Of a stretch of 31,959 bases of DNA, positions 1 to 8,356 are shown piece after piece; position 1 is the stretch's first letter, and each line of letters starts with the position of its first letter. Below the pieces are notes generated by a model that ran no database searches, was not told the origin of the DNA, and was given only the letters and a program-made list of their open reading frames with translations. Made by a program: the position numbers and the translations under genes. This stretch comes from an uncultured Bacilli bacterium (lineage in GTDB: Bacteria > Bacillota_I > Bacilli_A > RF39 > UBA660): positions 1 to 31,959 of the forward strand of contig CANRKW010000004.1 of the NCBI GenBank assembly GCA_947631345.1, given 5' to 3'.

Positions 1-282
1 GAAGTATGGTTCTAGTAACTCAAGTGCCTACTATTATAGAAATGCGAATGGTGGACAGCCTCTCCTGGCCACTGGAGTGGCTCCAGCGCGTTCGCCTTCG
101 GCGTGCTCGGTTCCTACGGCCCGGGCAAATTGAACGACAACTACGTCAATATCATCTACGCCGTTCGCCCCGTCGTTTCTCTGAAGTCTTGTGTGACCGT
201 GAAAAGCGGAAATGGGGCAAGTGATTCTCCATATGAATTTAGCATAGACTCTAGCTGTGCATCTCCAACGACAGTAAACTAA
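1..282 (+). pseudogene. 3' end of a surface lectin-like protein, frameshifted, cut by the window edge
   Basis: This is the C-terminal end of a protein of the same family as the one at 9590-11260. Bases 2-46 read SSNSSAYYYRNA in frame 2, matching the other copy (NSSAYYYRNA). From about 46 the homology continues in frame 1 as WWTASPGHW, then VRPVVSLKSC, ending at TAA 280-282. About ten codons present in the other copy between RNA and the Trp are missing, and the loss is out of frame. A repeated AATG at 41-44 and 47-50 would explain a short slippage deletion. Bases 61-180 are about 60% G+C by my count, far above the genome. The rest of the gene lies outside the window. It could be a silent cassette, an off-phase copy or an assembly-edge error. 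Confidence 0.65.
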
Positions 283-293
283 AGGAGTAATAT

Positions 294-527
294 ATGACAG
301 AAATAGAATTAAATAAAACAATAGGCAAAAATGTAAAGAAATATAGACTTCTATATAATGTAAATATATCTAAAATGACACAAAAAGATTTAGCCAAAAA
401 AATAAATGTTGGAATATCTACTATAGGTAATTTAGAAAGTCCTAATGTTACTCAAGGTATAAGTATATATAATTTATATAAAATAAGTAAAACATTAGAT
501 ATTCCTATAAATAAATTCTTTGAATAG
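294..527 (+). CDS. XRE/Cro-type helix-turn-helix regulator, 77 aa
   Basis: A small single-domain DNA-binding protein of the Cro/C1 (HTH_3) family. The core is visible as TQKDLAKKINVGISTIGNLE (about residues 29-48), with the recognition helix around ISTIGNLE and the fourth and fifth helices in ISIYNLYKISKTLDIPINKFF. It has no extra ligand-binding or membrane domain. The ribosome binding site AAAGGAG (281-287) overlaps the TAA of the preceding surface-protein gene, so the two are probably translationally coupled and co-transcribed. This makes it a candidate regulator of that surface family or of its own promoter. A strong terminator overlaps its stop codon. The homologous gene at 9590 has no such partner downstream. 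Targets are unknown. Confidence 0.85.
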   Translation: MTEIELNKTIGKNVKKYRLLYNVNISKMTQKDLAKKINVGISTIGNLESPNVTQGISIYNLYKISKTLDIPINKFFE

Positions 528-549
528 CAATTATTTGCTATTTTTTTTC
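523..549 (+). terminator. Intrinsic terminator after the XRE gene
   Basis: Perfect 8-bp stem (AATAGCAA 523-530 / TTGCTATT 535-542) with a 4-nt loop, running into a run of eight T. The 5' arm overlaps the stop codon. Confidence 0.85.
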
Positions 550-570
550 TGTAAAATTTAATAAATTTAG

Positions 571-599
571 TACTATTATTAATAATAGTATGATATAAT
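571..599 (+). promoter_or_regulatory. cdsA promoter with a 20-bp perfect palindrome over the -35/spacer
   Basis: TATAAT lies at 594-599, preceded by TGA (591-593), giving an extended -10. Immediately upstream, 571-590 is a perfect 20-bp palindrome (arms TACTATTATT / AATAATAGTA) that covers the -35 position. The layout is that of an operator. The repressor is unknown; the XRE protein just upstream is one candidate. Confidence 0.55.
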
Positions 600-629
600 C
601 TAAATATAATAGAAAGTGATGTGAAATAA

Positions 630-1430
630 ATGAAAGTAAGAGTTATAAGTGCTATTATAGTTTTATTAGTTTGTATACCTATAATAATAGTAGGTGGTAA
701 TCTATTTTATATAGCTGCTTCAATAGTGGGTTTAATAGGTTTTTTAGAAATGCTTAATGTTAAATGTAAAAAAGATGATATTCCTTATCCTATGAAAGTA
801 ATAGGTGTAGTAAGTTTTCTTTTAATAATGATTAGTAATTGGGATTTAATGTATAGTACATATACACTAGATTATGGAAGAATTACTACTGTAATACTTT
901 TAGTTTTAATACCTTTAATATTTTATAATAAAAGTAAAAAATATACTACTGAAGACGCAATGTTTTTATTAGGTATGGTATTCTTTTTAGGAATTTCATT
1001 TAATCAATTAGTTAATATTAGAATATCTAGTTTAAGTTATTTCTTATTTTTAATATTAATTACTATTATTACAGATTCATTTGCATTTATAATAGGTAAA
1101 TTTGTTGGTAAACACAAAATGTGCCCTACAGTAAGTCCTAATAAAACTTGGGAAGGTTTTGTAGGAGGTTTAGTATTTGCCACTGCAATTTGTTCAATAT
1201 TGTATGCTAGTATATTTGATTTTACTGGTAACATATTACTTTTAGTTTTAGTAATTATGATACTTAGTGTATTAGCCCAAATGGGGGATTTAGTATTTAG
1301 CAGTATAAAAAGATACTTTGGCATAAAAGATTACAGTAATTTAATTCCAGGACATGGTGGTATTTTAGATAGATTAGATAGTATACTATTTGTTATGTTA
1401 GCATTTAGTTATATAAAGATGTTCTTATAA
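630..1430 (+). CDS. cdsA: Phosphatidate cytidylyltransferase
   Basis: Integral membrane enzyme that makes CDP-diacylglycerol from phosphatidic acid and CTP, the precursor of phosphatidylglycerol and cardiolipin. The 266-residue length is normal for the family. Most of the chain is hydrophobic with about seven to eight membrane segments. SPNKTWEG is at about 169-176, and the family signature (K-R-x4-K-D ... H-G-G-x-x-D-R-x-D) is intact at about 226-252 as KRYFGIKDYSN and HGGILDRLD. The start has only a weak Shine-Dalgarno (AAAGTGATG). It is 11 nt upstream of the RseP-type protease gene, the order usual in Firmicutes, and the two form an operon. proS and polC, which often follow, are not adjacent here. 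Confidence 0.95.
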   Translation: MKVRVISAIIVLLVCIPIIIVGGNLFYIAASIVGLIGFLEMLNVKCKKDDIPYPMKVIGVVSFLLIMISNWDLMYSTYTLDYGRITTVILLVLIPLIFYNKSKKYTTEDAMFLLGMVFFLGISFNQLVNIRISSLSYFLFLILITIITDSFAFIIGKFVGKHKMCPTVSPNKTWEGFVGGLVFATAICSILYASIFDFTGNILLLVLVIMILSVLAQMGDLVFSSIKRYFGIKDYSNLIPGHGGILDRLDSILFVMLAFSYIKMFL

Positions 1431-1441
1431 AAGAGGTGCAT

Positions 1442-2686
1442 ATGAAAAGTAAAATATTATCAATAATAGGTTTTATTCTTGCAGTAATAGGTTTATTTGT
1501 ATTTCCATATATATCTATAATATCTATATTAATAGGTGCATCTATATTATATATAAATAAAGATAAAAATGAGAAAAATGTATTTGCATATCTTTCATTA
1601 ATATTAGGTGTTTTTGATATAATATGGACTATAAATAATTCATTTCTAACAACTTTGATTATTTTAATATTAATGTTAAGTTTAATTGTATTTATTCACG
1701 AATTTGGACATTTCATATCTGCTAAAAAAAATGGTGTTTATGTTTATGAATTTGCTATTGGTATGGGGCCTAAATTATTTAGTTTCAAAAGAAAAAATGA
1801 TGAAACTTTATATAGTTTAAGATTATTTCCACTAGGTGGATATAATAGTTTAGCAAATGATAATGAAAATAACAAAGATTTAAAGAAAGAACAAATATTA
1901 GAAAATAAAACAACATTACAAAAGTTTATTGTATTAATAATGGGTATTGTATTTAATATAGTACTTGCAATGATATTGTTTTTTATAAATGGTCTTATAT
2001 ATGGAAGTCCTATAAATAAGCCTTATGTGGGAGAAGTTGAAATAGGAAGCCCTAGTGAAGAAGCAGGATTAAAAACAGGTGACTTAATTGTAGAAGTAGA
2101 TGGTGTTAGTATTTCAAATTGGGATGACTTACTTTTAGAAATAAAATTTGATAAAAAAGAAACAACACATAATTTTATAGTAGAAAGAGATGGAGAAAAA
2201 GTAAGTTTAAATATTAGACCAAATTATATAGAAAATGAAGATGGAGAAAAAGAAGCATCTTATGGTTTTGGACAAACAATAAAAAAGGAAAAAGGTTTAG
2301 TTAATGCTTTTAAGTATAGTTTTAGAACTTCTTTTGAAAGTATAGGAGGAATATTTAAAATTCTAAAAAGACTATTTACAGGAAAAATAGGTGTATCTAA
2401 CTTAAGTGGTCCAATTGGTGTTTATTCAGTAGTTGATCAAATAAAAAGCCAAGGATTTGAAACTCTTATATATTTAACTGCTTATTTAAGCATAAATGTT
2501 GGTATAATTAACTTAATACCTATACCAGTATTTGATGGAGGAAGGATCTTACTTATCTTAATAGAAAAAATAATAAATAGAAAACTTAATCCAAAAGTAG
2601 AAACTACATTAAATAATATAGGTGCTTTAATATTAATGATATTAATAGTATATGTAGCTATAAATGATATACTAAAATTATTCTAA
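1442..2686 (+). CDS. rseP: RseP/RasP-type site-2 membrane metalloprotease with extra N-terminal membrane domain
   Basis: Zinc metalloprotease that cuts transmembrane substrates such as anti-sigma factors and signal-peptide remnants. HEFGH, with the zinc ligands and catalytic Glu, is at residues 86-90. A single PDZ domain is at about 195-280 (GSPSEEAGLKTGD). The third metal ligand lies in NLIPIPVFDGGR at about 357-370. I place the start at ATG 1442, with GAGG at 1433-1436 as ribosome binding site; an in-frame GTG at 1436 lies inside that site. Standard members begin with the helix that carries HExxH, so this one has about 70 additional residues with two or three membrane segments. It overlaps no neighbour and follows cdsA at 11 nt. 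Confidence 0.92.
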   Translation: MKSKILSIIGFILAVIGLFVFPYISIISILIGASILYINKDKNEKNVFAYLSLILGVFDIIWTINNSFLTTLIILILMLSLIVFIHEFGHFISAKKNGVYVYEFAIGMGPKLFSFKRKNDETLYSLRLFPLGGYNSLANDNENNKDLKKEQILENKTTLQKFIVLIMGIVFNIVLAMILFFINGLIYGSPINKPYVGEVEIGSPSEEAGLKTGDLIVEVDGVSISNWDDLLLEIKFDKKETTHNFIVERDGEKVSLNIRPNYIENEDGEKEASYGFGQTIKKEKGLVNAFKYSFRTSFESIGGIFKILKRLFTGKIGVSNLSGPIGVYSVVDQIKSQGFETLIYLTAYLSINVGIINLIPIPVFDGGRILLILIEKIINRKLNPKVETTLNNIGALILMILIVYVAINDILKLF

Positions 2687-2724
2687 AAAATGTATTTAAA
2701 AAAATAGCAAACAAAATTTGAATC

Positions 2725-2753
2725 TTGAATATACCTATAATAATTTATATAAT
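2725..2753 (+). promoter_or_regulatory. Sigma-A-type promoter for the 2777 gene
   Basis: TTGAAT (2725-2730), 17-bp spacer, TATAAT (2748-2753). Transcription would start about 17 nt before the ATG at 2777. Confidence 0.5.
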
Positions 2754-2776
2754 TGATATATAATAAGGAGTAGGTA

Positions 2777-3139
2777 ATGAATAGATATAGTAAAAATAAA
2801 GAAGTTGTTAAAATATGTAAAAATTATTATGAAATTATAAATACAGAAACTGATGAAAAAGTAATAAATAAAATAATAAGACTTTATAGCGATTATATAT
2901 TTAGTGTAGAATATATTAGTGAAGCACAAAAAAATAAGTTAGAAAAAATTGATAATATTATGTTTAAGTTTGTAAATGACATTAAGTTTAAAAAAGAAAT
3001 GTGTAAGTATTTCTTAAATATAAGAATTGGAGAAAAAATAACTGATATAAAAGAATATATAATAAATAAAATGATCGAATTTTCAGAAGAATATATAGAT
3101 ATATATACAAGAAACATTTATATACCTAGATGGATATAA
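2777..3139 (+). CDS. Hypothetical protein, 120 aa
   Basis: I do not recognise this protein. It has a good ribosome binding site (AAGGAG 2764-2769) and its own promoter and terminator, so it is probably a real monocistronic gene. The sequence is rich in Lys, Ile, Asn and Tyr, has no signal peptide or membrane segment, and looks largely alpha-helical: charged heptad-like stretches run through residues 1-60, and EYIINKMIEFSEEYIDIY lies near the C-terminus. It has no cysteines in a metal-binding arrangement and no recognisable catalytic motif. It lies between the cdsA-rseP operon and a tRNA gene. Confidence 0.7.
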   Translation: MNRYSKNKEVVKICKNYYEIINTETDEKVINKIIRLYSDYIFSVEYISEAQKNKLEKIDNIMFKFVNDIKFKKEMCKYFLNIRIGEKITDIKEYIINKMIEFSEEYIDIYTRNIYIPRWI

Positions 3140-3140
3140 G

Positions 3141-3178
3141 AAAAAGGACTTTAGAATAACTAAAGCCTTTATTTTTTT
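3141..3178. terminator. Bidirectional terminator between the 2777 gene and tRNA-Arg
   Basis: Stem AAGG-A-CTTTAG / CTAAAG-C-CTTT with one mismatch. T-run at 3172-3178 on the plus strand and A-run before the stem (3140-3145), so it can end both the hypothetical gene and the opposing tRNA transcript. Confidence 0.75.
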
Positions 3179-3181
3179 ATA

Positions 3182-3257
3182 TGGCGTCCCCGAGTGGACT
3201 TGAACCACCGACACCCACCTTAGGAGGGTGGTGCTCTTCCAACTGAGCTACGAGGAC
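3182..3257 (-). tRNA. tRNA-Arg(CCT)
   Basis: Complete 76-nt cloverleaf including an encoded CCA. Acceptor stem GTCCTCG/CGGGGAC (one G-T pair), D-arm GCTC/GAGC, anticodon stem CCACC/GGTGG around loop CTCCTAA, T-arm GGTGG-TTCAAGT-CCACT. Anticodon CCT (plus-strand 3222-3224) reads AGG, a rare codon in this AT-rich genome. A TATAAT is present upstream on the minus strand (plus 3266-3271). Confidence 0.95.
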
Positions 3258-3301
3258 ATACATAAATTATAGCATAAAATATTTTCAAATACTACTACTA
3301 T

Positions 3302-3356
3302 ATTTTTACATAATGCCAGGTATTTTCTTGATTTTTACCAAACATTATGTAAAAAT
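3302..3356. repeat. 14-bp perfect inverted repeat upstream of the AbiEi-like gene
   Basis: Arms 3302-3315 (ATTTTTACATAATG) and 3343-3356 (its exact reverse complement), separated by 27 bp. It ends 7 bp before the ribosome binding site of the AbiEi-like gene. AbiEi antitoxins are known to repress their own operon by binding inverted repeats upstream, so this is the likely autoregulatory operator. Confidence 0.75.
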
Positions 3357-3374
3357 GTTATTGAGGTGAGAAAA

Positions 3375-3917
3375 ATGCTATATACTTATAAAGAACTTTT
3401 AGAAAAATATGGTACAAGATATAATATTAAAAAAGCAATAGATAATAATGAAATATATAAAGTTGAAAATGGTATTTATTCAAATAAAAAAGTAATTGAT
3501 CCGATTATTCTTTATTCTAAAAAATATCCTTCAGGTGTTATAACAATGGATTCAGCCTTTTACTTTTATGATTTAACTGATGTAATACCAAATAAAGTGT
3601 ATCTTGCTACATCAAGTAAGTATCGTACTATCAAAAATGAAAAAATAGTTCAAATATTTAATGATAAGAAAATTTTAAATGCAGGAAAAGAAAAAGTTAA
3701 TATAAATGACTCTATAATAAATATTTATAATAAAGAAAGATTACTTGTAGAACTTATAAGAAAAAGAAAACAAATACCTTTTGATTATTATAAAGAAATT
3801 ATATCTAATTATAGAGAAATAGCTGATGAATTAGATATGCAAAAAATAGAAGAATATTTATCACTTTTTAAAAATGAGTTTAATTTATTAGATGCATTAC
3901 AAAGAGAGGTATTTTAA
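3375..3917 (+). CDS. AbiEi-like type IV antitoxin / transcriptional regulator, solitary
   Basis: A 180-residue protein resembling the AbiEi antitoxin family: an N-terminal winged-helix region (residues about 1-40, YTYKELLEKYGTRYNIKKAI ... VENGIYS) and the typical middle part with PSGVITMDSAFYFYDLTDVIP and LATSSKYRTIKN. Start at ATG 3375 with GAGGTGAG (3363-3370) as ribosome binding site; the GTG at 3366 is within that site. In type IV systems the partner toxin AbiEii is a nucleotidyltransferase encoded just downstream. None is present here: the next gene is DUF1003 after its own promoter. It may be an orphan antitoxin, a regulator, or a guard against an AbiE system elsewhere. The inverted repeat upstream fits autoregulation. 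Confidence 0.8.
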   Translation: MLYTYKELLEKYGTRYNIKKAIDNNEIYKVENGIYSNKKVIDPIILYSKKYPSGVITMDSAFYFYDLTDVIPNKVYLATSSKYRTIKNEKIVQIFNDKKILNAGKEKVNINDSIINIYNKERLLVELIRKRKQIPFDYYKEIISNYREIADELDMQKIEEYLSLFKNEFNLLDALQREVF

Positions 3918-3946
3918 TTAGAAGTACCAATAAATACTTAAAAATA

Positions 3947-3975
3947 TTTACATTTACTAATAAATAATTTATAAT
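3947..3975 (+). promoter_or_regulatory. Sigma-A-type promoter for the DUF1003 gene
   Basis: TTTACA (3947-3952), 17-bp spacer, TATAAT (3970-3975). Confidence 0.55.
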
Positions 3976-3992
3976 TTACTTGGTGAATAAAA

Positions 3993-4499
3993 ATGGAAAA
4001 GAAGAAAAAAGAAATAGTAAAAATGTTATTAAATCAAGATATAGAAGAAAAAGATGAAGAAGAAATAATTGATTTATTAGTAAATAGTAAAATAACATTA
4101 GATGTAGATAAAGAAAATGACAGTAAAATGACTATTGGAGATAAAATAGCGGATAAAATATCAGAAATAGTAGGTAGCTGGGGATTCATAATATCTTTTA
4201 GTCTATTTTTAATATTTTGGATAGTTTTAAATGGTTTCATTTTAATAAAAGCATTAGATCCATTTCCATTTATACTACTAAATCTACTTTTATCTTGCAT
4301 TGCAGCTCTTCAAGCACCTATAATAATGATGAGTCAAAATAGACAAGCTAAAAAAGATTCAATTAGAAATAAAAATGACTATCACACTGATTTAAAAAGT
4401 GAACTCATATTAGAAGAATTATATGATCAATTAGAAGAAATTCAAAAAAATCAAAAGAAAATACTAAAATATATAAAGAAATTAGAAGAAAAAATGTAA
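3993..4499 (+). CDS. DUF1003 membrane protein, 168 aa
   Basis: A conserved bacterial membrane protein of unknown biochemical role. The DUF1003 core is recognisable: GDKIADKISEIVGSWGFI (about 46-63), two membrane helices (about 60-82 and 91-113) and the loop after the second helix with the very typical PIIMMSQNRQAKKD (about 109-122). An acidic/basic, probably coiled-coil tail follows (SELILEELYDQLEEIQKNQKKILKYIKKLEEK). The N-terminal 45 residues are highly charged and cytoplasmic. Only a weak ribosome binding site (GGTGA) is visible. Monocistronic, between its own promoter and a weak terminator. Confidence 0.88.
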   Translation: MEKKKKEIVKMLLNQDIEEKDEEEIIDLLVNSKITLDVDKENDSKMTIGDKIADKISEIVGSWGFIISFSLFLIFWIVLNGFILIKALDPFPFILLNLLLSCIAALQAPIIMMSQNRQAKKDSIRNKNDYHTDLKSELILEELYDQLEEIQKNQKKILKYIKKLEEKM

Positions 4500-4524
4500 A
4501 AAAGTGTAAAGTAAATATAAAAAA

Positions 4525-4556
4525 GCGAAAATTAAAAAAGCGTTTTTGTTTTTTTT
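4525..4556 (+). terminator. Weak intrinsic terminator before dnaG
   Basis: GCGAAAA (4525-4531) can pair with TTTTTGT (4543-4549) with two G-T pairs, followed by eight T. The stem is weak. Confidence 0.35.
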
Positions 4557-4586
4557 GTCGTATAAAATAATTAGGAGGTGCAAAAA

Positions 4587-6308
4587 GTGGCACCAATAAA
4601 TGAAGAAACAATTAAACGTGTAAGAAGCGAAAATGATATAGTAGATGTAATAGGTGAATACTTAACATTGAAACCAAAAGGCAAAAACTACTTTTGTTTA
4701 TGTCCTTTTCATGATGATCACTCACCATCTATGTCTGTAAGTAGAGAAAAGCAGATTTTTAGTTGTTTTGTATGTGGTGCGACTGGAAATGTAATAACAT
4801 TTATAAAAGATTATCAAAATGTGTCTTTTGTTGAAGCAGTAAAAATATTAGCGGGTAGAATTGGTCTAAAGTTAAACATAAATGAGAAAAAAGAAAATCT
4901 AAAATATAAAGATGAATATGAAATATATGACATAGCCTTAAAATACTACAAAAACAACTTAAATACAAAAAGTGGTGCTTTAGCAAGAGAATATTTAGAA
5001 AAACGAAAGCTAACAAAAGAAATCATAGATAGATTCGATATAGGTCTTAGCCTTAATGGGGGACTTGTAAATAGTTTAGAAAAAAAATATAGTAAAGACA
5101 AACTAATCGATTTAGGACTTAGTAATACTGATGGCACGGATTTATTTAAAAACAGAGTAATGTTCACTATAAAAGATAACTATGGTAATGCAGTTGGTTT
5201 TAGTGGTAGAATCTATCAAAATGAAAACTTACCCAAATACATTAATAGTAAAGAAACTGTAATATTTAAAAAAGGTAAAGTCTTATATAATTATTATCAA
5301 TCTAAAGATGAAATAAAAAAAGATAAAGAAATAATTATAAGTGAAGGTTTTATGGAAGTAATAAGACTTTATTCTATTGGTATTAAAAATGTAGTTGCTT
5401 TAATGGGTACAAGTTTTACAAATGATCACTTAGAAATCATTAAAAATCTAAAAGTAAATGTAGTACTTAACCTAGATCAAGATGAAGCCGGAAAAATAGC
5501 CACGATTAAAATAGGTGAAACATTACTAAATAATGGAATAACGCCAACTGTAATAATATTTAACGGGGCAAAAGATGCAGATGAGTTAATTGTAGAAAAA
5601 GGCGAAGAAGCTTTTCTAAATGCATATAAAAATAAAGTAAGTTTTATAGATTTTAAATTAGATTATCTAAAAAGAAATAAAGACTTATCTAAAGAAGAAA
5701 ATCTTGCTAGTTATTTAAAAGAAGCAGTAAAATCAATAGATGAATTAGATGATGACTTATTAAAAGAAATAAAAATAAAAAACTTAAGTGAAAAATACAA
5801 TATAAATATAGATGTATTAAAATCAAGACTTACTAAAAAAATAAAAAAAGAAGAACCAAAATTAAAAAAAGAAGAGCCAAAATTAAAATATAATGGTTTA
5901 GATAAATGTGAATTAAGACTATTATATTTAATGCTAAATGATATAAGTGTTATCAATTATTATGAAAATCATTTAGGATATATGAATAATCCTAAAAGGA
6001 TGTTACTTGCAAATGAAATAATAAAATACAAAGAAGCAAATAAAACATTTGACTATGCAGACTTTATAAGTTATACTACTTTAAATAGTGAACTCTCACA
6101 AACTTTAAAAGAAGTTATGATGAGTAATCAAAAAGAAGAACATAGTATAGAAGAAATAGAAGAAATGATAACAAAAATAAAAGAGCAGAGAGTAAAAATG
6201 ACTATAAATAAACTAAAAGAAGAACAGAAAAATACATTAGATATAGAAGAAAAAGCAAAAATAGCAGCTAGAATAGAAAATATGAAGAAGGAAGTGTTAA
6301 AATGGTAA
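4587..6308 (+). CDS. dnaG: DNA primase DnaG
   Basis: Makes RNA primers at the replication fork. An N-terminal CHC2 zinc-binding domain (CPFHDD at about 39-44, CFVCG at about 60) is followed by the catalytic core with the TOPRIM motif EGFMEV (about 252-257, Glu instead of the common Asp of EGYMDV), MGTS, and LDQDEAG (about 296). The C-terminal region that contacts the replicative helicase is Lys/Glu-rich and contains a short direct repeat [16 protein letters not shown] choose the GTG at 4587, 8 nt after the excellent site AGGAGG (4573-4578); the upstream in-frame GTG overlaps that site. First gene of a dnaG-rpoD-trmK operon; its stop overlaps the rpoD start by 7 nt. Confidence 0.96.
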   Translation: MAPINEETIKRVRSENDIVDVIGEYLTLKPKGKNYFCLCPFHDDHSPSMSVSREKQIFSCFVCGATGNVITFIKDYQNVSFVEAVKILAGRIGLKLNINEKKENLKYKDEYEIYDIALKYYKNNLNTKSGALAREYLEKRKLTKEIIDRFDIGLSLNGGLVNSLEKKYSKDKLIDLGLSNTDGTDLFKNRVMFTIKDNYGNAVGFSGRIYQNENLPKYINSKETVIFKKGKVLYNYYQSKDEIKKDKEIIISEGFMEVIRLYSIGIKNVVALMGTSFTNDHLEIIKNLKVNVVLNLDQDEAGKIATIKIGETLLNNGITPTVIIFNGAKDADELIVEKGEEAFLNAYKNKVSFIDFKLDYLKRNKDLSKEENLASYLKEAVKSIDELDDDLLKEIKIKNLSEKYNINIDVLKSRLTKKIKKEEPKLKKEEPKLKYNGLDKCELRLLYLMLNDISVINYYENHLGYMNNPKRMLLANEIIKYKEANKTFDYADFISYTTLNSELSQTLKEVMMSNQKEEHSIEEIEEMITKIKEQRVKMTINKLKEEQKNTLDIEEKAKIAARIENMKKEVLKW

Positions 6309-7396
6309 ATAATGAAGAATTTGAAAAAATATTAGAAGGGTTAATAACTGAAGGAAAAAAGCAAGGATTTTTAACTTATGAATATATAGTTAAGAAAACA
6401 TCTAATTTAGAATTAGATAATAATATGTTAGATGAGTTATATAATAAACTTTCAGATAATCAAATTGAAGTTAGAAGTGAAGATGAAAGTGATACAGATG
6501 TTAATTTATTATTAGAAGAACCTGACTTAAATATTGAAGCATTAGCAAGTGAATCTAAAGATATGTCTGTAAATGATAATGTAAGGATGTATCTAAAAGA
6601 AATAGGTAGAATTAGTTTACTTAGTTTAGAAGAAGAACAAGAAATAAGTAAAAGAATAGCAAGTGGTGATGAAGAAGCAAAGAAGACATTAGCTGAATGT
6701 AATCTTCGTTTAGTAGTTAGTATTGCTAAAAGATATGTAGGGCGAGGACTATTATTTTTAGACCTTATTCAAGAAGGTAATATAGGACTTATGAAAGCAG
6801 TAGAAAAATTTGATTACGACAAAGGTTACAAATTTAGTACATATGCAACTTGGTGGATACGTCAAGCAATAACAAGAGCTTTAGCAGACCAAGCAAGAAC
6901 CATAAGAGTTCCTGTACATATGGTAGAAACAATTAACAAAATGGCAAGAATAGAAAGACAAATGGCACTTGATTTAGATAGAGAACCAACTGATGAAGAA
7001 CTTGCTAAAAAGATGAATCTATCAGTAGATAAAGTAATAGAAATAAGAAAAATAAGTCAAGATCCAGTTAGTTTAGAAACACCTATTGGAGAAGAAGATG
7101 ATTCACATTTAGGAGACTTTTTAGCAGATGAAAGAACAATGAGTCCAGAAGAATATACTACATATGAAATGCTTAAAGAAGAATTAAAAAAAGTACTTGA
7201 AACTTTAACTAAAAGAGAAGAAGAAGTATTAGCACTTCGTTTTGGACTATATGATGGAACAAGTCATACATTAGAAGAAGTAGGTAAAAAATTTGGTGTA
7301 ACAAGAGAAAGAATAAGACAAATAGAAGCAAAAGCCTTAAGAAAACTACGTCATCCATCTCGTGCTAAAAAATTAAAGGATTTCTTAATTGACTAG
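6302..7396 (+). CDS. rpoD: RNA polymerase primary sigma factor SigA/RpoD
   Basis: Housekeeping sigma factor, 364 residues, close to the length of Bacillus SigA. A region 1.1-like N-terminus ([23 protein letters not shown]) leads to region 1.2 ([17 protein letters not shown]), region 2 with the -10-recognition helix ([20 protein letters not shown]), region 3, and region 4.2 with the helix-turn-helix that reads the -35 ([28 protein letters not shown]). Start ATG 6302 lies within the end of dnaG, so the two are translationally coupled. trmK starts inside its last codons. It should read the TTGACA/TATAAT-type promoters listed in this window. Confidence 0.97.
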   Translation: MVNNEEFEKILEGLITEGKKQGFLTYEYIVKKTSNLELDNNMLDELYNKLSDNQIEVRSEDESDTDVNLLLEEPDLNIEALASESKDMSVNDNVRMYLKEIGRISLLSLEEEQEISKRIASGDEEAKKTLAECNLRLVVSIAKRYVGRGLLFLDLIQEGNIGLMKAVEKFDYDKGYKFSTYATWWIRQAITRALADQARTIRVPVHMVETINKMARIERQMALDLDREPTDEELAKKMNLSVDKVIEIRKISQDPVSLETPIGEEDDSHLGDFLADERTMSPEEYTTYEMLKEELKKVLETLTKREEEVLALRFGLYDGTSHTLEEVGKKFGVTRERIRQIEAKALRKLRHPSRAKKLKDFLID

Positions 7397-8018
7397 ATTA
7401 GAAACTATTGTAAAATACATTAAAAATGATGAAAAAGTCCTAGATATAGGGTGTGATCATGCTTATCTTTCTGTTATGTTAGCAAAAAAAGGTATTAGAA
7501 GTATTGCAAGTGATATTAAAGAAAACATAATAATAAAAGCAAGTAAAAACATAGATGATAATTTAAAAAAGTATATAACTTTTAGAGTAGGAGATGGAAT
7601 AACTCTAAAAGATAATGAAAAAGACTATACTTTAGTTCTTTCAGGTATGGGTTCATATAATATTATTAATATACTTAAAAATACAAAAAGAACATTTAAT
7701 AAAATAATAACTATATCTAATAATAACCATTATTATTTAAGAAGTTCTATGTTAAAAATGGGATATATTGTAGATTTAGAAGAAATAATAAAAGAGAAAA
7801 ATAAATATTATAATTTAATTATATTTAAAAAAGGAAAGAAAGAATATACTAAAGAAGAAATGATATTAGGAATAAATCATCAAAATATAGAATTATATAA
7901 AGAAAGAAATAAATATTTATTAGATAAATACTCAAAAATAATAAAGAAAATTCCTAAAGAAAAGAAAGAAGAAATAAATAATATAATAGAGTTATTGAAA
8001 AAAAGTGAGAGTATCTAA
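7389..8018 (+). CDS. trmK: tRNA (adenine(22)-N1)-methyltransferase TrmK
   Basis: SAM-dependent methyltransferase that makes m1A22 in tRNA. The N-terminus [34 protein letters not shown] carries the SAM-binding motif I with the family-typical DIGx[16 protein letters not shown] (about 78-88) is the equivalent of the conserved catalytic-site segment. The start is a TTG at 7389 within the last codons of rpoD, supported by AAAGGA at 7375-7380 and by alignment of the RLETI start typical of the family. Third gene of the dnaG-rpoD-trmK operon, as in many Bacilli. Its 3' end overlaps the opposing gene at 7992-8249 by 27 nt. Confidence 0.92.
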   Translation: MTRLETIVKYIKNDEKVLDIGCDHAYLSVMLAKKGIRSIASDIKENIIIKASKNIDDNLKKYITFRVGDGITLKDNEKDYTLVLSGMGSYNIINILKNTKRTFNKIITISNNNHYYLRSSMLKMGYIVDLEEIIKEKNKYYNLIIFKKGKKEYTKEEMILGINHQNIELYKERNKYLLDKYSKIIKKIPKEKKEEINNIIELLKKSESI

Positions 8019-8249
8019 ATTAAAGTTACCACGATTACTATTATTCTTCTTTAAAACATTTACTGGTCTTTCAAATGATTTTGCCTCTTTAATTATTTCT
8101 TTTTTTGTCTCTTCTTTTATAGAAGTTACTGTACTAAAAGCACTTTTAACATTTTTTATAATTGGACTAACTTGTTTATATATTGGAATTGCTTTATTAA
8201 ACATACCTAAAGTATCACTTACACCACTTATTATTTTAGATAAATTCAT
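7992..8249 (-). CDS. Small hypothetical protein, possibly YqfQ-like, 85 aa
   Basis: Convergent with and overlapping the end of trmK. A proper ribosome binding site (AGGTGA, 7 nt before the ATG) supports it over the plus-strand reading of the same region. It has an amphipathic N-terminus (NLSKIISGVSDTLGMFNKAIPIYKQVSPIIKNVKSAF), a charged helical middle and an Asn-rich tail ending DTLTFFQ; no cysteine and no clear signal peptide. Bacillus subtilis carries yqfQ near trmK (yqfN), and the general build (short, helical N-terminus, low-complexity tail) is similar, but I cannot confirm homology from sequence alone. Function unknown. Confidence 0.65.
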   Translation of the reverse strand: MNLSKIISGVSDTLGMFNKAIPIYKQVSPIIKNVKSAFSTVTSIKEETKKEIIKEAKSFERPVNVLKKNNSNRGNFNLDTLTFFQ

Positions 8250-8298
8250 ATTGAAATCACCTATTAATAGTATATGTAATTAAATGTAAAAAATTTAA

Positions 8299-8327
8299 TT
8301 GACTTTAATAAAAAATGAAACTAAAAT
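8299..8327 (+). promoter_or_regulatory. Promoter for the HD-domain gene
   Basis: TTGACT (8299-8304), 17-bp spacer, TAAAAT (8322-8327). The stretch through 8345 closely resembles the promoter at 9391-9419. It excludes the ATG at 8315, which lies upstream of the expected transcription start. Confidence 0.65.
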
Positions 8328-8356
8328 TAAATTATACTAAAGAAGGGAATAAACAT

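Noticed and set aside
6..224. Arg-rich ORF in the GC-rich start of the window
   Set aside because: It is a third-frame reading of the surface-protein variable segment; homology follows the other two frames.
8005..8283. Plus-strand ORF overlapping the 85-aa minus gene
   Set aside because: No ribosome binding site; the minus strand has a good one and a protein-like sequence, so this is its shadow.
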